From Podochytrium sp. JEL0797 (lineage: Eukaryota; Chytridiomycota; Chytridiomycetes; Chytridiales; Chytriomycetaceae): DNA of 15,239 nt. The DNA lies in the NCBI GenBank assembly GCA_027596195.1, contig JADGJG010000629.1:1-15239 (forward strand), read 5' to 3'. Under the pieces are notes generated by a model. It did not search any database and had not been told where the DNA came from. It worked only from the letters and a program-made list of their open reading frames with translations. Below, one piece after another: positions 1-12,019 of the stretch. The position numbers were made by a program, and so were the translations under genes. Every line of letters begins with the position of its first letter. The first letter of the stretch is position 1.

Positions 1-186
1 CTTCTCCAGCCGATTTTTGAGTTGCTTTGTTGACGAGTGAAGGCTTGGTGATGTGTCACCTTGTGTTGCGTTGGCAGCGGGGAGAGGTGCTGTTGCGTCT
101 TGAGATACTTCCTTCGAGAAATAAAGGGTGGTAAGGCTTTGACAATTGCTGGCACTATCAACCATTAACGTGACCAGGAGCAGCAT
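1..186 (-). CDS. 5' part of an unrecognised, possibly secreted protein (cut by window edge)
   Basis: Reading leftwards from an ATG at 186-184, the frame stays open for 62 codons to base 1 and continues off the window. The frame is also open upstream of the ATG back to a TAA near 272, with no earlier ATG. The product begins MLLLVTLMVDSASNC, a short hydrophobic core followed by small residues, like a signal peptide or anchor. A Ser/Thr/Ala-rich stretch with one N-glycosylation sequon (NAT) follows, then a basic segment ending KQLKNRLEK. I recognise no family. It would be transcribed divergently from ILV2. The evidence is only an open frame plus a plausible N-terminus, so it could be chance or have a further exon structure. 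Confidence 0.35.
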   Translation of the reverse strand, partial: MLLLVTLMVDSASNCQSLTTLYFSKEVSQDATAPLPAANATQGDTSPSLHSSTKQLKNRLEK

Positions 187-500
187 AAAACACTGGAAAC
201 CCGAATTCGAGAAAACAGCCCCCAGTGAGAGACAAGTGGGAATCAAAACTGGGGCCCAATAAGCTGAATTTTAACTGAGTGCAACCGTTTCGCCGGCGGC
301 TGACGAGCCCGACAATCTAAAGAAAAAGGGAAAGGAATATGATACCGGGCAAAGATTTTCTTAACAACGCGTCGTTGGGTGAGAAGTGAAAAACGCAACT
401 GTCAGATAAATCAGAAGAAGGAGGACGGAAAAGCGCGGGATGGGTGCCTTTTTTTAACTTCAGTTTTGAAATTCTATCTCGAAATTTCGATCTATAGATA
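187..500. promoter_or_regulatory. Divergent intergenic region upstream of ILV2
   Basis: About 314 bp separate the left-edge minus-strand ORF from the ILV2 ATG. It contains a CCAAT at about 254-258, two small upstream ORFs on the plus strand (339-389, 16 codons plus stop; 440-457, 5 codons plus stop), and two abutting palindromes just before the ILV2 start. I saw no exact TGASTCA Gcn4-type site and no CCGGNNCCGG Leu3-type site, though ILV genes of ascomycete yeasts are controlled by those factors. The transcription start is not visible from sequence. Confidence 0.5.
479..499. repeat. Two abutting palindromes at the ILV2 start codon
   Basis: TCGAAATTTCGA (479-490) is a perfect 12-bp palindrome. 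ATCTATAGAT (490-499) is a perfect 10-bp palindrome sharing its first base with the end of the other. The ATG follows at 501. They could be protein-binding dyads or weak leader hairpins, or chance in an AT-rich leader. Confidence 0.6.
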
Positions 501-2844
501 ATGCGATCTTGTGCAGCCCACCGCCCCCTCGCACGCCTCGCACGACCAGCGCTCTGCACTGCCGTTGCGCGCCCAGCGCTTGCTACTCGCTCCTTCTCTA
601 GTGGAATCGCAGCACGCAGGTACCTATCGAATTGACTATGTGTGAATCACTTGAACCACTTTGGCCCGCACCCCCTCCACGCCTCGAATACCCCTCCACC
701 CACGAGCGCTCTCCACACACACACCAACACACCACTAACACCCACCCAGTGCCCTCCCCTCCACCCTCATGCCCCCCAAGAAGCAGCCGCTCTCGCTCAC
801 CACACCCGACGGCGCCACGGCCACAATGACCACGGATGCCTCGTTCGTGGGCATGACTGGTGGCCAGATCTTCCACGAGATGATGCTCCGCCAGGGCGTC
901 AAGGTTGTGTTTGGGTATCCCGGCGGTGCCATTCTGCCCGTGTACGATGCCATCCACAACTCGGAATACTTTGAGTTCATCCTGCCGCGCCACGAGCAGG
1001 GTGCCGGTCACATGGCTGAGGGATATGCGCGCGCAACGTGAGTGTTATTTTACTTCCTTTCGCGTTTCGAAAAAAATTTAATTCGCCGAAAAAACAAAGT
1101 GGCAAGGTTGGTGTTGTGCTCGTCACGTCCGGCCCCGGCGCAACAAACGTCATCACGCCCATGCAGGATGCCCTGTCCGACGGTACTCCCATGGTCGTCT
1201 TCACGGGACAGGTCCCCACCAGCGCGCTCGGAACCGACGCGTTCCAGGAGGCCGATGTGCTCGGAATCAGTCGCAGTTGCACAAAGTGGAACGTCATGGT
1301 CAAGGACATTGCCGAGCTTCCTCGCCGCATCAACGAGGCTTTCGAAATCGCCACCAGTGGACGCCCCGGTCCCGTGTTGGTGGACCTGCCCAAGGACGTG
1401 ACGGCCGCCATTCTGGGCAAAGCCATCCACGGCGCCACCAAGATTCCCGGCAAGAAGCCCATGGTTCATGTCGATGACGGTCCTTCCCCGACCACCATGA
1501 AGAATATCGAGAAGGTGGCCAACATGCTCAACCGGGCCGAGAAGCCCATTTTGTATGTGGGTCAGGGTATGGTTGGGAACCCAGAGGGCCACAAGATTTT
1601 GAAGCACCTTGTCGACACTTGCAATCTCCCCGTTACTACCACTTTGATGGGACTCGGGGCTTTCGATGAGGAGGACCCGAGGTCTCTCCACATGCTTGGA
1701 ATGCACGGATCTGCTTATGCCAACTTGGCGATGCAGTCTGCTGATTTGATCATCTCGTTGGGTGCTCGATTCGACGATCGTGTGACTGGAAACCTGAAAA
1801 GTGCGTTCGTTATCTGTGTTTTACTATCACTTTTTTGTTGACCGATCCATCTCGATCCCCCAAACCAGAATTCGCCCCCGCCGCCAAGAAAGCCGCTCTC
1901 CGCGGCAGAGGAGGCATCGTGCAGTTTGAAATCATGCCCAAAAACATCAACAAGGTCGTTCAAGTCGACGTGTCCGTTGACGGTGACGTGGCTGCCAACG
2001 TGCGTCACCTGATCCCACTCCTCCAAAACAAACCCCGCACCGAATGGTTCGAACAGCTCGACCTCTGGAAGCAAAAGTACCCCTTCAGCTACCACCCTGC
2101 CGTGGAAGGAGACAAGTTGAAGCCACAGGCCGTGTTGGAGGAACTCAGTCGACAGGTGCATGACATCAAGGACAAGGTGATCCTCACGACGGGAGTCGGG
2201 TTGCACCAAATGTGGACGGCGCAGTACTACAGATGGCGTCACCCGCGGACCATGATCACGTCTGGTGGGCTCGGTACCATGGGATTCGGACTCCCCGCCG
2301 CGATTGGAGCCAAGGTTGGACGTCCCGATTGCATGGTGATTGACATTGATGGAGACGCGTCCTTCTCGATGACGGGGATGGAGTTGATGACGGCGAGACA
2401 GTTCAACATCCCGGTCAAGGTGTTGATTTTGAACAATGATTTCCAAGGGATGGTGAAGCAGTGGCAGGATTTGTTTTACGAAAAGAGATACTCGGGAACG
2501 GTGATGCAGAACCCGGATTTTGTCAAGTTTGCTGAGGTGAGCTTACCGCGATTTCTGTATTTTGTATTCTTGTGCGTGTTGGTTCTAATCATTTCATCTC
2601 TCCTTCTCTGCAGAGCATGAACTGTGTGGGACTCCGAGCCAGAACGATGGAAGAGCTCCCCTCCGTGATGGCTGAATTCCTTGCATGCAAGGAACCCGTG
2701 ATTCTCGACGCTGTTGTTACAAAGGACGAGCACGTGTACCCGATGGTGCCGGCCGGCAAGGCGCTGCACGAGATGGAGCTTGGGTCTTCGGTCACGTTTG
2801 AGGAGAATGCCAAGAATTTCCAGAATTCGTACATGGGACCATGA
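501..2844 (+). CDS. ILV2: Acetolactate synthase catalytic subunit, mitochondrial (5 exons)
   Basis: Acetohydroxyacid synthase, the ThDP/FAD enzyme that makes 2-acetolactate and 2-aceto-2-hydroxybutyrate in mitochondrial valine, leucine and isoleucine synthesis. Exons are 501-619, 750-1037, 1100-1800, 1869-2536 and 2614-2844, giving 668 aa. An in-frame TAG at 495-497 fixes the first ATG. Residues 1 to about 39 form an Arg/Ala/Ser-rich, acid-free presequence containing TRSFSSG, typical of matrix targeting. Visible landmarks are the catalytic Glu122 in [15 protein letters not shown], the [16 protein letters not shown] segment, RFDDRVTGN, and the ThDP/Mg motif from GDASF (531-535) to NN (558-559). 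Pro175 and Trp568, the positions where substitutions give herbicide resistance in this family, are wild type. Intron 1 has a CACTAAC-like branch site. The regulatory subunit (Ilv6) is not in the window. Identity is secure; exon 1 is the least certain part. Confidence 0.97.
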
Positions 2845-2916
2845 TGAGTGGGATGATTGTGGGAGGGGTTGTTTTCTTTTTCGTTGGTTTTTTGTGGTTG
2901 CGTGTTTGATGGATGG

Positions 2917-2922
2917 ATTAAA
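2917..2922 (+). terminator. ATTAAA poly(A) signal candidate for ILV2
   Basis: ATTAAA, the commonest variant of the AATAAA signal, lies 73 nt after the ILV2 stop. No AATAAA lies between that stop and the TRM61 ATG (226 bp). The intervening DNA is T/G-rich and otherwise featureless. Confidence 0.4.
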
Positions 2923-3070
2923 GAATACGCGCATTTTCGATTCAAATAATAGTAGTGCAGGTGGCGTAGAAACTAGCAAGTGCACCATGGTGGTATTCAA
3001 GTTGAGCATTTTTGTTCTGGCAGCGCGCGCATTCACAGTTTTTTTTTGTTTTTTCCAAATCCCAATCAAG

Positions 3071-4355
3071 ATGTCGGAAACTAAACCCTCCCCGTTCACT
3101 TCCTACAGCAAGATCATCCAGGATGGAGACATTGTCATTGCCTATGTGGTACTGTATCGCTCTACACCCTGAGCCCCTGACTACTCCTCTCGCATTCTCC
3201 TGACCTGGGGAAAACACTACAGAACCCGCTCGACATGCTCGCAATCACCATGAAGAAGGACACATTCCTCAACAACAAATACGGGCGTTTCGAACACAAC
3301 ACGATTATCGGCAAACCGTTTGGTGCGCGCGTGGGATCGCTCAAGGGAAACGGACACATGACGTTCCTGCACCCGACCCCGGAGCTCTGGACCGCCACGT
3401 TGCCGCACAGAACGCAGATTCTTTACATGCCGGATATTGCACTTGTTTCGGAGATGTTGGATTTGAAGCCGGGAGCGGTGGTTGTGGAGAGTGGTGCGTT
3501 TATGGTGTTTTTTTTTAGATAGTCCCCTGGAAGAGGGGATGTGTGGTTTGGGGAATCTCACAACGAACGAATTCGCAGGAACGGGATCCGGCTCCTTCTC
3601 CCACTCGATCGCGCGCACCATCGCACCGACCGGAAAACTGCACACGTTCGAATACCACGAAGAACGCGTGCTCAAATTCACCGAAGAGCTCGCATTGCAC
3701 GGGATCCCCACAACATTGGTCCAAGTGTCGCACCGAAACGTGTGCAAAGACGGATTCGACCTCGAAGGAGTCAGTGATGCCGTGTTTTTGGACCTGCCGA
3801 GTCCGTGGGAGGCGGTCGAGTTTGCCAAAAAGACGTTCAAGAAGGGCAAGGTGGGGAGGATTTGTACGTTTAGTCCCGCGATTGAGCAGGTGCAGAGGAC
3901 GTGTGAGGAGTTGGAGAAGCATGGATTCTATGGTAAGCGGGATCAGGCTGAATAGCTCGTGAGCTCACGTTGTGTTTCTTTTAGATGTGCGCATGTTTGA
4001 GACTCTCATTCGTCGTCAAGAGGTGAAAACACTCACAAAGAGACCTGTCCCCACGCGCGATAGTGTCACGGGATATATCAAAGGCGATCCTGCCATCAAG
4101 AAGGACCACAAGAGAAAGAGAGTGGAGGGTGACAAGGCGGAGGGTGAAGTTGAGAAAGCAGCCGATGAGGGGAAAGGGGATGCTGATGCGATGGAAGATG
4201 TCGAGGAGAAGGTGGCGACTGAGCCAAAGGAGGCTGTCGAAGTTGCAGAGGCTGTCAGTTCGAAGGCGGACGACCAAGTCATTGTTTCTCGCACCGTGGC
4301 AAAAGTTGCTGGACATACGTCGTTCTTGGTTTTTGCCTCCATTTACATTGAGTGA
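3071..4355 (+). CDS. TRM61: tRNA (adenine58-N1)-methyltransferase catalytic subunit (4 exons)
   Basis: Catalytic subunit of the Trm6-Trm61 complex, which puts m1A58 in the T-loop of nuclear-encoded tRNAs, including initiator tRNA-Met. Exons are 3071-3148, 3223-3493, 3579-3932 and 3985-4355, giving 357 aa. Family hallmarks in order: HPTPELWTATLPHRTQILY; SAM-binding motif I ESGTGSGSFSH (glycines 117, 119, 121); TIAPTGKLHTFEYH; the catalytic-site FLDLPSPWEA with Asp188; TFSPAIEQVQRTCEELEKHGF; and near the C-terminus AGHTSFLVFAS. Before that closing motif lies a Lys/Glu/Ala-rich low-complexity segment (about 265-335) that varies widely in this family. The intron 1 donor could be 3149 (GTACTG, used here) or 3146 (GTGGTA); both are phase 0 and differ by one Val. 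An in-frame upstream ATG at 2987 in good context could add 28 residues. The partner Trm6 is not in the window. Confidence 0.95.
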
Positions 4356-4360
4356 ATAAA
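4355..4360 (+). terminator. AATAAA poly(A) signal overlapping the TRM61 stop codon
   Basis: The last A of the TGA stop (4353-4355) is the first A of a perfect AATAAA. If used, cleavage would fall at about 4370-4390, leaving a 3' UTR of only some 15-35 nt. A TG-rich stretch follows at 4380-4398, as expected downstream of a cleavage site. Confidence 0.55.
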
Positions 4361-4590
4361 AGAGGACTTGGTCTTATAGAACTGTTGCTGTTGGCTTTGA
4401 ATTTTTATTTTTATTTTTCGAGAGACGAATCACACACACCCACACACACAAAACACCGCAAACAAATCGCTATGCTGACATGTATAACAACGCTCTCGTC
4501 CCGCTTGGCTTACCTGCAAAAAAAAAAGTAAAAAAAAACTTGATCATTCTGGGAAACAAGGAAGATGAGTTGAAACATATGAAACGCAAA
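4361..4590. other. Convergent 3' region between TRM61 and PAP1
   Basis: About 230 bp with no coding evidence. It holds the PAP1 poly(A) hexamers, a CA-rich run (about 4432-4455) and, on the minus strand, two long T tracts ending in a splice-acceptor-like GCAG joined directly to GTAAGC (junction between 4514 and 4513). It is expected to be 3' UTR for one or both genes. Confidence 0.5.
4404..4415 (-). terminator. Tandem AATAAA poly(A) signals for PAP1
   Basis: On the minus strand two AATAAA hexamers are adjacent (4415-4410 and 4409-4404) in an A/T-rich block, about 175-185 nt past the PAP1 stop. They are the only perfect hexamers I saw on that strand between the two convergent genes. Their use would put the PAP1 3' end next to or across the TRM61 3' end. 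Confidence 0.45.
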
Positions 4591-7584
<2,994 letters not shown>

Positions 7585-7777
7585 CGGTGCGTTTTTTTTA
7601 AGTTTTTTTGGTTTCTCCCCCCCCCCTTTCACCTCCTCCTCACTAGAACTTATATGGAAATTACGGTGTTGCGGTGCAAACAAACACTTTACAAAACACA
7701 CACTCAAAAAACAAGATATAGATTCTGGATACCAAGAAAACAAAAACTAGCTCGCCCATTCCCTCCCACCCCTTTCC
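7585..7777 (-). promoter_or_regulatory. Short gap between BRO1 stop and PAP1 start
   Basis: This 193 bp must hold the BRO1 3' UTR and the PAP1 promoter unless the two are transcribed together. On the minus strand a TATAAG (7654-7649) lies about 65 nt before the PAP1 ATG and could be a TATA element; a purine-rich run with ten Gs follows it. I saw no AATAAA for BRO1 here. The frame upstream of the PAP1 ATG is open but has no earlier ATG. Confidence 0.35.
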
Positions 7778-10700
7778 TCAAATCAACGAGTTTCTCCCCT
7801 GTTGCTGCCCATACGGCGCCTGCTGCGGAGGCCCCTGCGGCGGCACTTGCTGCCCCATGCCAAACGGAGCAGGATACCCTTGCTGTTGCTGCTGCTGCTG
7901 CTGCTGCTGGGGGTACCCTTGAGGTGCAGCAGCTCCGTATTGCTGGGGCGCATACTGCTGCTGTTGTGGCGCATATTGCTGCTGCTGCTGTGGCGCGTAC
8001 TGCTGGACGGGTGGTTGTTGCTGCGCGTACCCTTGAGGAGCGTACTGCTGCTGTTGCTGCGCGGGGGGCTGCTGCGCAGCGTATCCGTGGGGCGGGGGTT
8101 GCTGTTGGTATTGCTGCAGCGGGGGAGGTGGAGCTTGCCCGTAAGGACGCTGTTGTTGCTGCTGCTGCTGCTGCTGGGCCGGGGGTTGCTGCGCATAGTA
8201 CGGGTTTTGCGGTTGAACTGGCGCCGGAGCCGGAGCCGGAGGAAGTTGACCTCCGTATTGTTTTTGTGGCACGGCAGGAGGACCCGGTTGTGGGTGCTGC
8301 GGGTATCCGCCATAAGCCGCCCCAGGAGCAGGCGGTCTCTGCTGCTGTTGTTGCTGGGGTGTTGGTGGCGCAGCTCCGTAAGGTTGTTGAGGCGTCGCAG
8401 GGTAGTAGGGAGCTGGCGGGCGCGCTTGTTGGTACTGGTTTTGTGGCGGTTGGTTGGGCGCGGGTTGGTTGTAACCAGCGTATCCGGGTTGGCCCCCGTA
8501 CACGGGGGCGGGAGCGGGGGCTGCAGGGCGGGGTGGCGGAGCACCGCCATATACTGGCTGCTGTTGCTGCTGATGTGGGGCTGGAGCCCCACCGTAGACG
8601 GGCTGCTGGGGAGCAGGAGGGCGGTACTGGTTCTGCGGGGGTTGCTGACCGTATGTCGAAGGAGGAGGAGCGCCTCCATAACCAGGAGCCGGCGTTGCCT
8701 GAAGTGGCGGGGCTGTTTGATACGGAGACTGGGCCGAAGCGGGAGGAGCTCCATACGCCTGGTACGCTTGTTGAGGCGGTTGAGGTTGTTGCGGTTGCTG
8801 AACCTGCGGCGGAGGCGGGAACGAGGCAGATCTCATCGTCGATCCAGTGACGGGAGAGGTCGTGGTTGGAGAGCTCGAGTATCCTCCGCCATGGTACGCT
8901 TGAGATTGCTGCTGTGGAGGACCGTTCGAATTAACACTCATCCTCGCCATCTCGTTCTGAAGCGTGCGCTGGCCCTTCATGGCCTCTTCGGCCTCAACCT
9001 TCTTGAGAAGAGCAGCACTCTCCTCCGCGCGACGGTTCACGAACCCAACCACCGTGTTGCGCAAACTCATGGCCAGATCCGAGAGGTCCGTGTAGAATCG
9101 AACACCGCGGTTCAACCCGTCCTTGGCTTCCTTCCACAAGTTGAACGAGGCCTTCCACTCCTTGGCGATTTCGTTGCGTTTCCGTTCGCGCAGTTCGAGT
9201 ACTTTGAGGGTCGTCGAAGCGGTTTTGAGTTTTTCGTATTCGGTGGAAATGTCGATGAGGAGTTGGGTGTGAGTCGAGATGTTCGTCCCGAGCTTTGTTT
9301 GGAAGGGTTTGAACTTGGCCAATTCGGCTTGGAACACTTGGCTCTCCTTGTTCTTGTTGACCAACAGCGCTTTCGAGATGTCATCGTCGTGAACCTGAAG
9401 AATCATGGGTCGTGAGTCAACCAAATCGCAATAAATATAAAAATCTCACCTTGGTTTTCAACTCAGCCAACGTGCTTGCTCGTTCCGTCTTCAACTTTCT
9501 CAACTGCTGAATCATCCCATCCAGCTTCTCCACAATAATCTGCTCTCCAAGCTTCCCAAGCCCTTCCGTCGACCCAGGAACTTCATCAATCAAATTCCCA
9601 ACAGCGACATCGGATTTCTTGAGCGTGGCCACGGCACGAATGAGCTCCGCAAAAATCGACTGGACTTCCTCCAAAGGACGACTCATCGTGGCCACGTCGC
9701 GGCGACATTCGTTGAGCCGCGCAAGGAGGCCTTGGTCGGTCGCGAGGGCCTTGTCAAAGGATTCGCGGTGCGAGCGAATGTCGTGGCGGATTTGGGCCGT
9801 CAGTTTGACGGACGGTTCTTGGTTCCACGAGTTCATGAACTTGACCTTAAATTGAGTGTGAACATGAGCATTGCGGGGTTCCCAACAAAAAACAAGACAA
9901 AAACTCACTCTCATGCTTTCACATTCGTGCTGCTCTTTGTCCAACATCAACCCAATCTCATCCAACGTTCCCTTGATTTTGCCCTTCAATCCCTCCACAA
10001 CACCCAGCAACTCATCCGTTCCAGTCCCTCTCCCAATCTCCTGCGCCCGAATCGTTTCGCAGAAACCTCGCACTTCCTCGGTAAGCCCCAACGCCTCATC
10101 AGAAGCCATCACATCCTGCACACCACTACTCCCCCCCTTCAGCACGCGCTTCAACTTGTCCAAAGCACCCACAATCCCCATCGACTCCAAAGTCGCCTTC
10201 ATCTCTTCATCCGCCGACTCCACAGCCCCAGACTCACAACGCAACAGCTTCGCCTGCTCCTCCGAATACACACTCGCAGCAGTGTGAACCGACAACGGGA
10301 CCAACTTGGCAAAAATATCCGGCCCCACGATTTTGACTACATCCGCAGCCCCTTGTGGACACAACTCGGCAAACGTTGTGGGCTTCGCGGCAGCGAGCTT
10401 GTCAATCGCCGCGAGGGAGTCCACGCTGGGCGTGGATTCGTGGTAAATCACGTCATTGTCTTTGATGGCGCTGTTTTTACGGTCCGTGACGCGGAGGGCG
10501 AGAGCGCGCGTCATTTCGGCAAGGGCGGTAGCGGGGCTGGCGGCGCCGTTGCCGGTTGAGATGTTGCCGCCGCTGAGGGAGCTGAGGATCGCAAGGCTCG
10601 AGTTTTGGCCGTTTGTGGCCGATACGGTGAAGGAAGGGTATGTGCGCGAAAAGTATTTTGCGAGGCTCTCGGCGTCTTTGGCGCAGGTTTCGGACTTCAT

Positions 10701-11708
10701 CATGTGGGAAACAACGTGGCCGTATTTGGCATCGGCTTCGAGTTGGATGGAGCGGTGGTAGTGGGCGAGCGACTCGAAGTAGTTTTGCTTAATCTGGGTG
10801 GGGGTGTGTGGGGGTCAGAGGGAGAAGAGAATTGGTTCGAGTTACGAGGTTACCTTCACAATATCGATCCAGGCGCGATTGATTTGCTGCTTCAGGGCAT
10901 CGTCACATAGCGCGTCCTTGGCATTGAGGTACAGCAGGGCAGCCTGGGCGCAGAGTTTCGCCACCAGACCGCCTTGCTTGTTTTCAACGATGCACTTTTC
11001 GATAAAAAGCTCCTGGGCCTGGGCAAGCATCAGGGTCTCAAGTGCCTTGACAGACTCGCGCGAAAGATCCACAGAGGGTGGGTGCAAAAAGTTGTCGTTG
11101 ATGTACGCAAAGAGACCCGCAGCGGTCTGGTTGCAATCGAGTTAGTACACTACTGGGTTGCAGTAATAGTAAATAATACCTGCAGGTGGTTGAATGCCAG
11201 CTTGAGGGCGTGAGGATCGTTGCGGTCCTGCGAGGCGGCAATAGCACCGCAAGTGGCGGCCAGGGCAAAGATCACACACGCCTTTTCGTACGCAATCGCA
11301 TTCTGCGCAACGCTCTTTCCCGTGAACGCATCGTACCTGATGCAGAATAAGTAAACACAGGTTCTAAATAAATACCAACAACACATACCACGTGAACAGC
11401 ACTTTGACGTGCTTGTCGTCGATCGGAAACCGCAGGTCCAACAGCTCGAGCTGCCCATAGTAACGGTAGAGGATGTCTCTGCCCGTGAGGTCCTTGCCGG
11501 CGCCTGTGCGGGGTTAGAATCCGCAAAGCCGCGAAAGGCCAAGCTTACCGCGCGTATCGTCCCGCAGCCGCCCGAGAAGTCCAATCTCGGACGCAAACTT
11601 GTCGGGATCGTCACCATACGCTGACGCAATGTATGCGCGGAACGAAGGTCCGAAATCAACCTCTTCCGTCTTTTTGGTGGGCGGGAACAGCAACGGACTT
11701 TGCGCCAT
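7778..11708 (-). CDS. BRO1: BRO1/ALIX-family ESCRT-III adaptor with long Pro/Gln/Tyr tail (7 exons)
   Basis: Endosomal adaptor that binds Snf7/ESCRT-III and acts in multivesicular body sorting. Exons: 11708-11549, 11503-11389, 11336-11180, 11126-10854, 10793-9909, 9845-9450 and 9394-7778, giving 1200 aa (yeast Bro1 is 844, human ALIX 868). The BRO1 domain fills residues 1 to about 370: [16 protein letters not shown] at the start, then [35 protein letters not shown] and KDNDVIYHE. The coiled-coil V domain follows (about 370-810: [20 protein letters not shown], then [20 protein letters not shown]). PSVDLS and [11 protein letters not shown] resemble yeast Bro1 more than Rim20/PalA, so I prefer BRO1, but the paralogue call is not certain. 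From about 820 to 1200 the chain is Pro/Gln/Gly/Tyr/Ala repeats (VYGGAP units, polyQ runs). I see no PTAP/PSAP motif there. Intron 3 has a perfect TACTAAC branch site. Confidence 0.95.
7881..7909 (-). repeat. CAG/CTG microsatellite encoding polyGln in BRO1
   Basis: On the plus strand a near-pure CTG run (one GTT interruption near the left end; on the minus strand CAG) encodes the longest Gln run near the BRO1 C-terminus. Shorter CTG blocks recur across about 7960-8180, 8340-8360 and 8560-8580. Such runs are prone to length change. Confidence 0.8.
11141..11147 (-). other. Perfect TACTAAC branch-point sequence in BRO1 intron 3
   Basis: The minus strand reads TACTAAC 12 nt before the CAG acceptor of intron 3 (11179-11127). 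This matches the optimal branch site for U2 snRNA pairing and supports the intron call. Other introns here have looser versions. Confidence 0.7.
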
Positions 11709-12019
11709 TTTTTCGATTGCTTTTTCTCAAAGCGACAACCACAAAGGAAGAGAAGAAGAGAACAACAACTTATTTATTCTTCAGTCACCTCCTTCTCATC
11801 GTTCGTAATTTCAACCGTGATCGGGTTCAACTTGTGTGAACCTTTGTTCGATTGGAGTTGGTGCTTGGATGATTCGTCATCGTTCGCAGTCAGAACTGGT
11901 GGAAATATCTTATTCGTTCATGTTTAAAGACGGGAAATAAGTAGTTGCCGGATCACCATTCTTTTCTTAACTACCACTTCTGTCATAAGGAATACTTAAT
12001 ATTACAGAAAAGTAAGAAA
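11709..12019 (-). promoter_or_regulatory. BRO1 upstream region / kinase 3' flank with short upstream ORFs
   Basis: The 311 bp between the kinase stop and the BRO1 ATG have no gene I can support. On the minus strand four non-overlapping short ORFs precede BRO1: 11986-11924 (20 codons plus stop), 11921-11910 (3), 11880-11827 (17) and 11799-11785 (4). An AATAAA at 11778-11773 is the only perfect poly(A) hexamer after the kinase stop, about 240 nt from it and only 65 nt before the BRO1 ATG. Where one transcript ends and the next begins cannot be told from sequence. Confidence 0.4.

Noticed and set aside
317..1706. Minus-strand frames across the ILV2 5' half (317-559, 598-1011, 977-1462, 1050-1706)
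   Set aside because: Shadows of ILV2 exons or leader with no family features; the plus strand there is clearly acetolactate synthase.
7585..7743. N-terminal extension of poly(A) polymerase
   Set aside because: It also depends on a TTG start; no in-frame ATG precedes 7584, and the conserved region begins soon after that ATG.
9732..10559. Plus-strand frame of 275 codons
   Set aside because: Shadow of BRO1 exons 5 and 6, whose minus-strand frame carries recognisable BRO1 and V-domain sequence.
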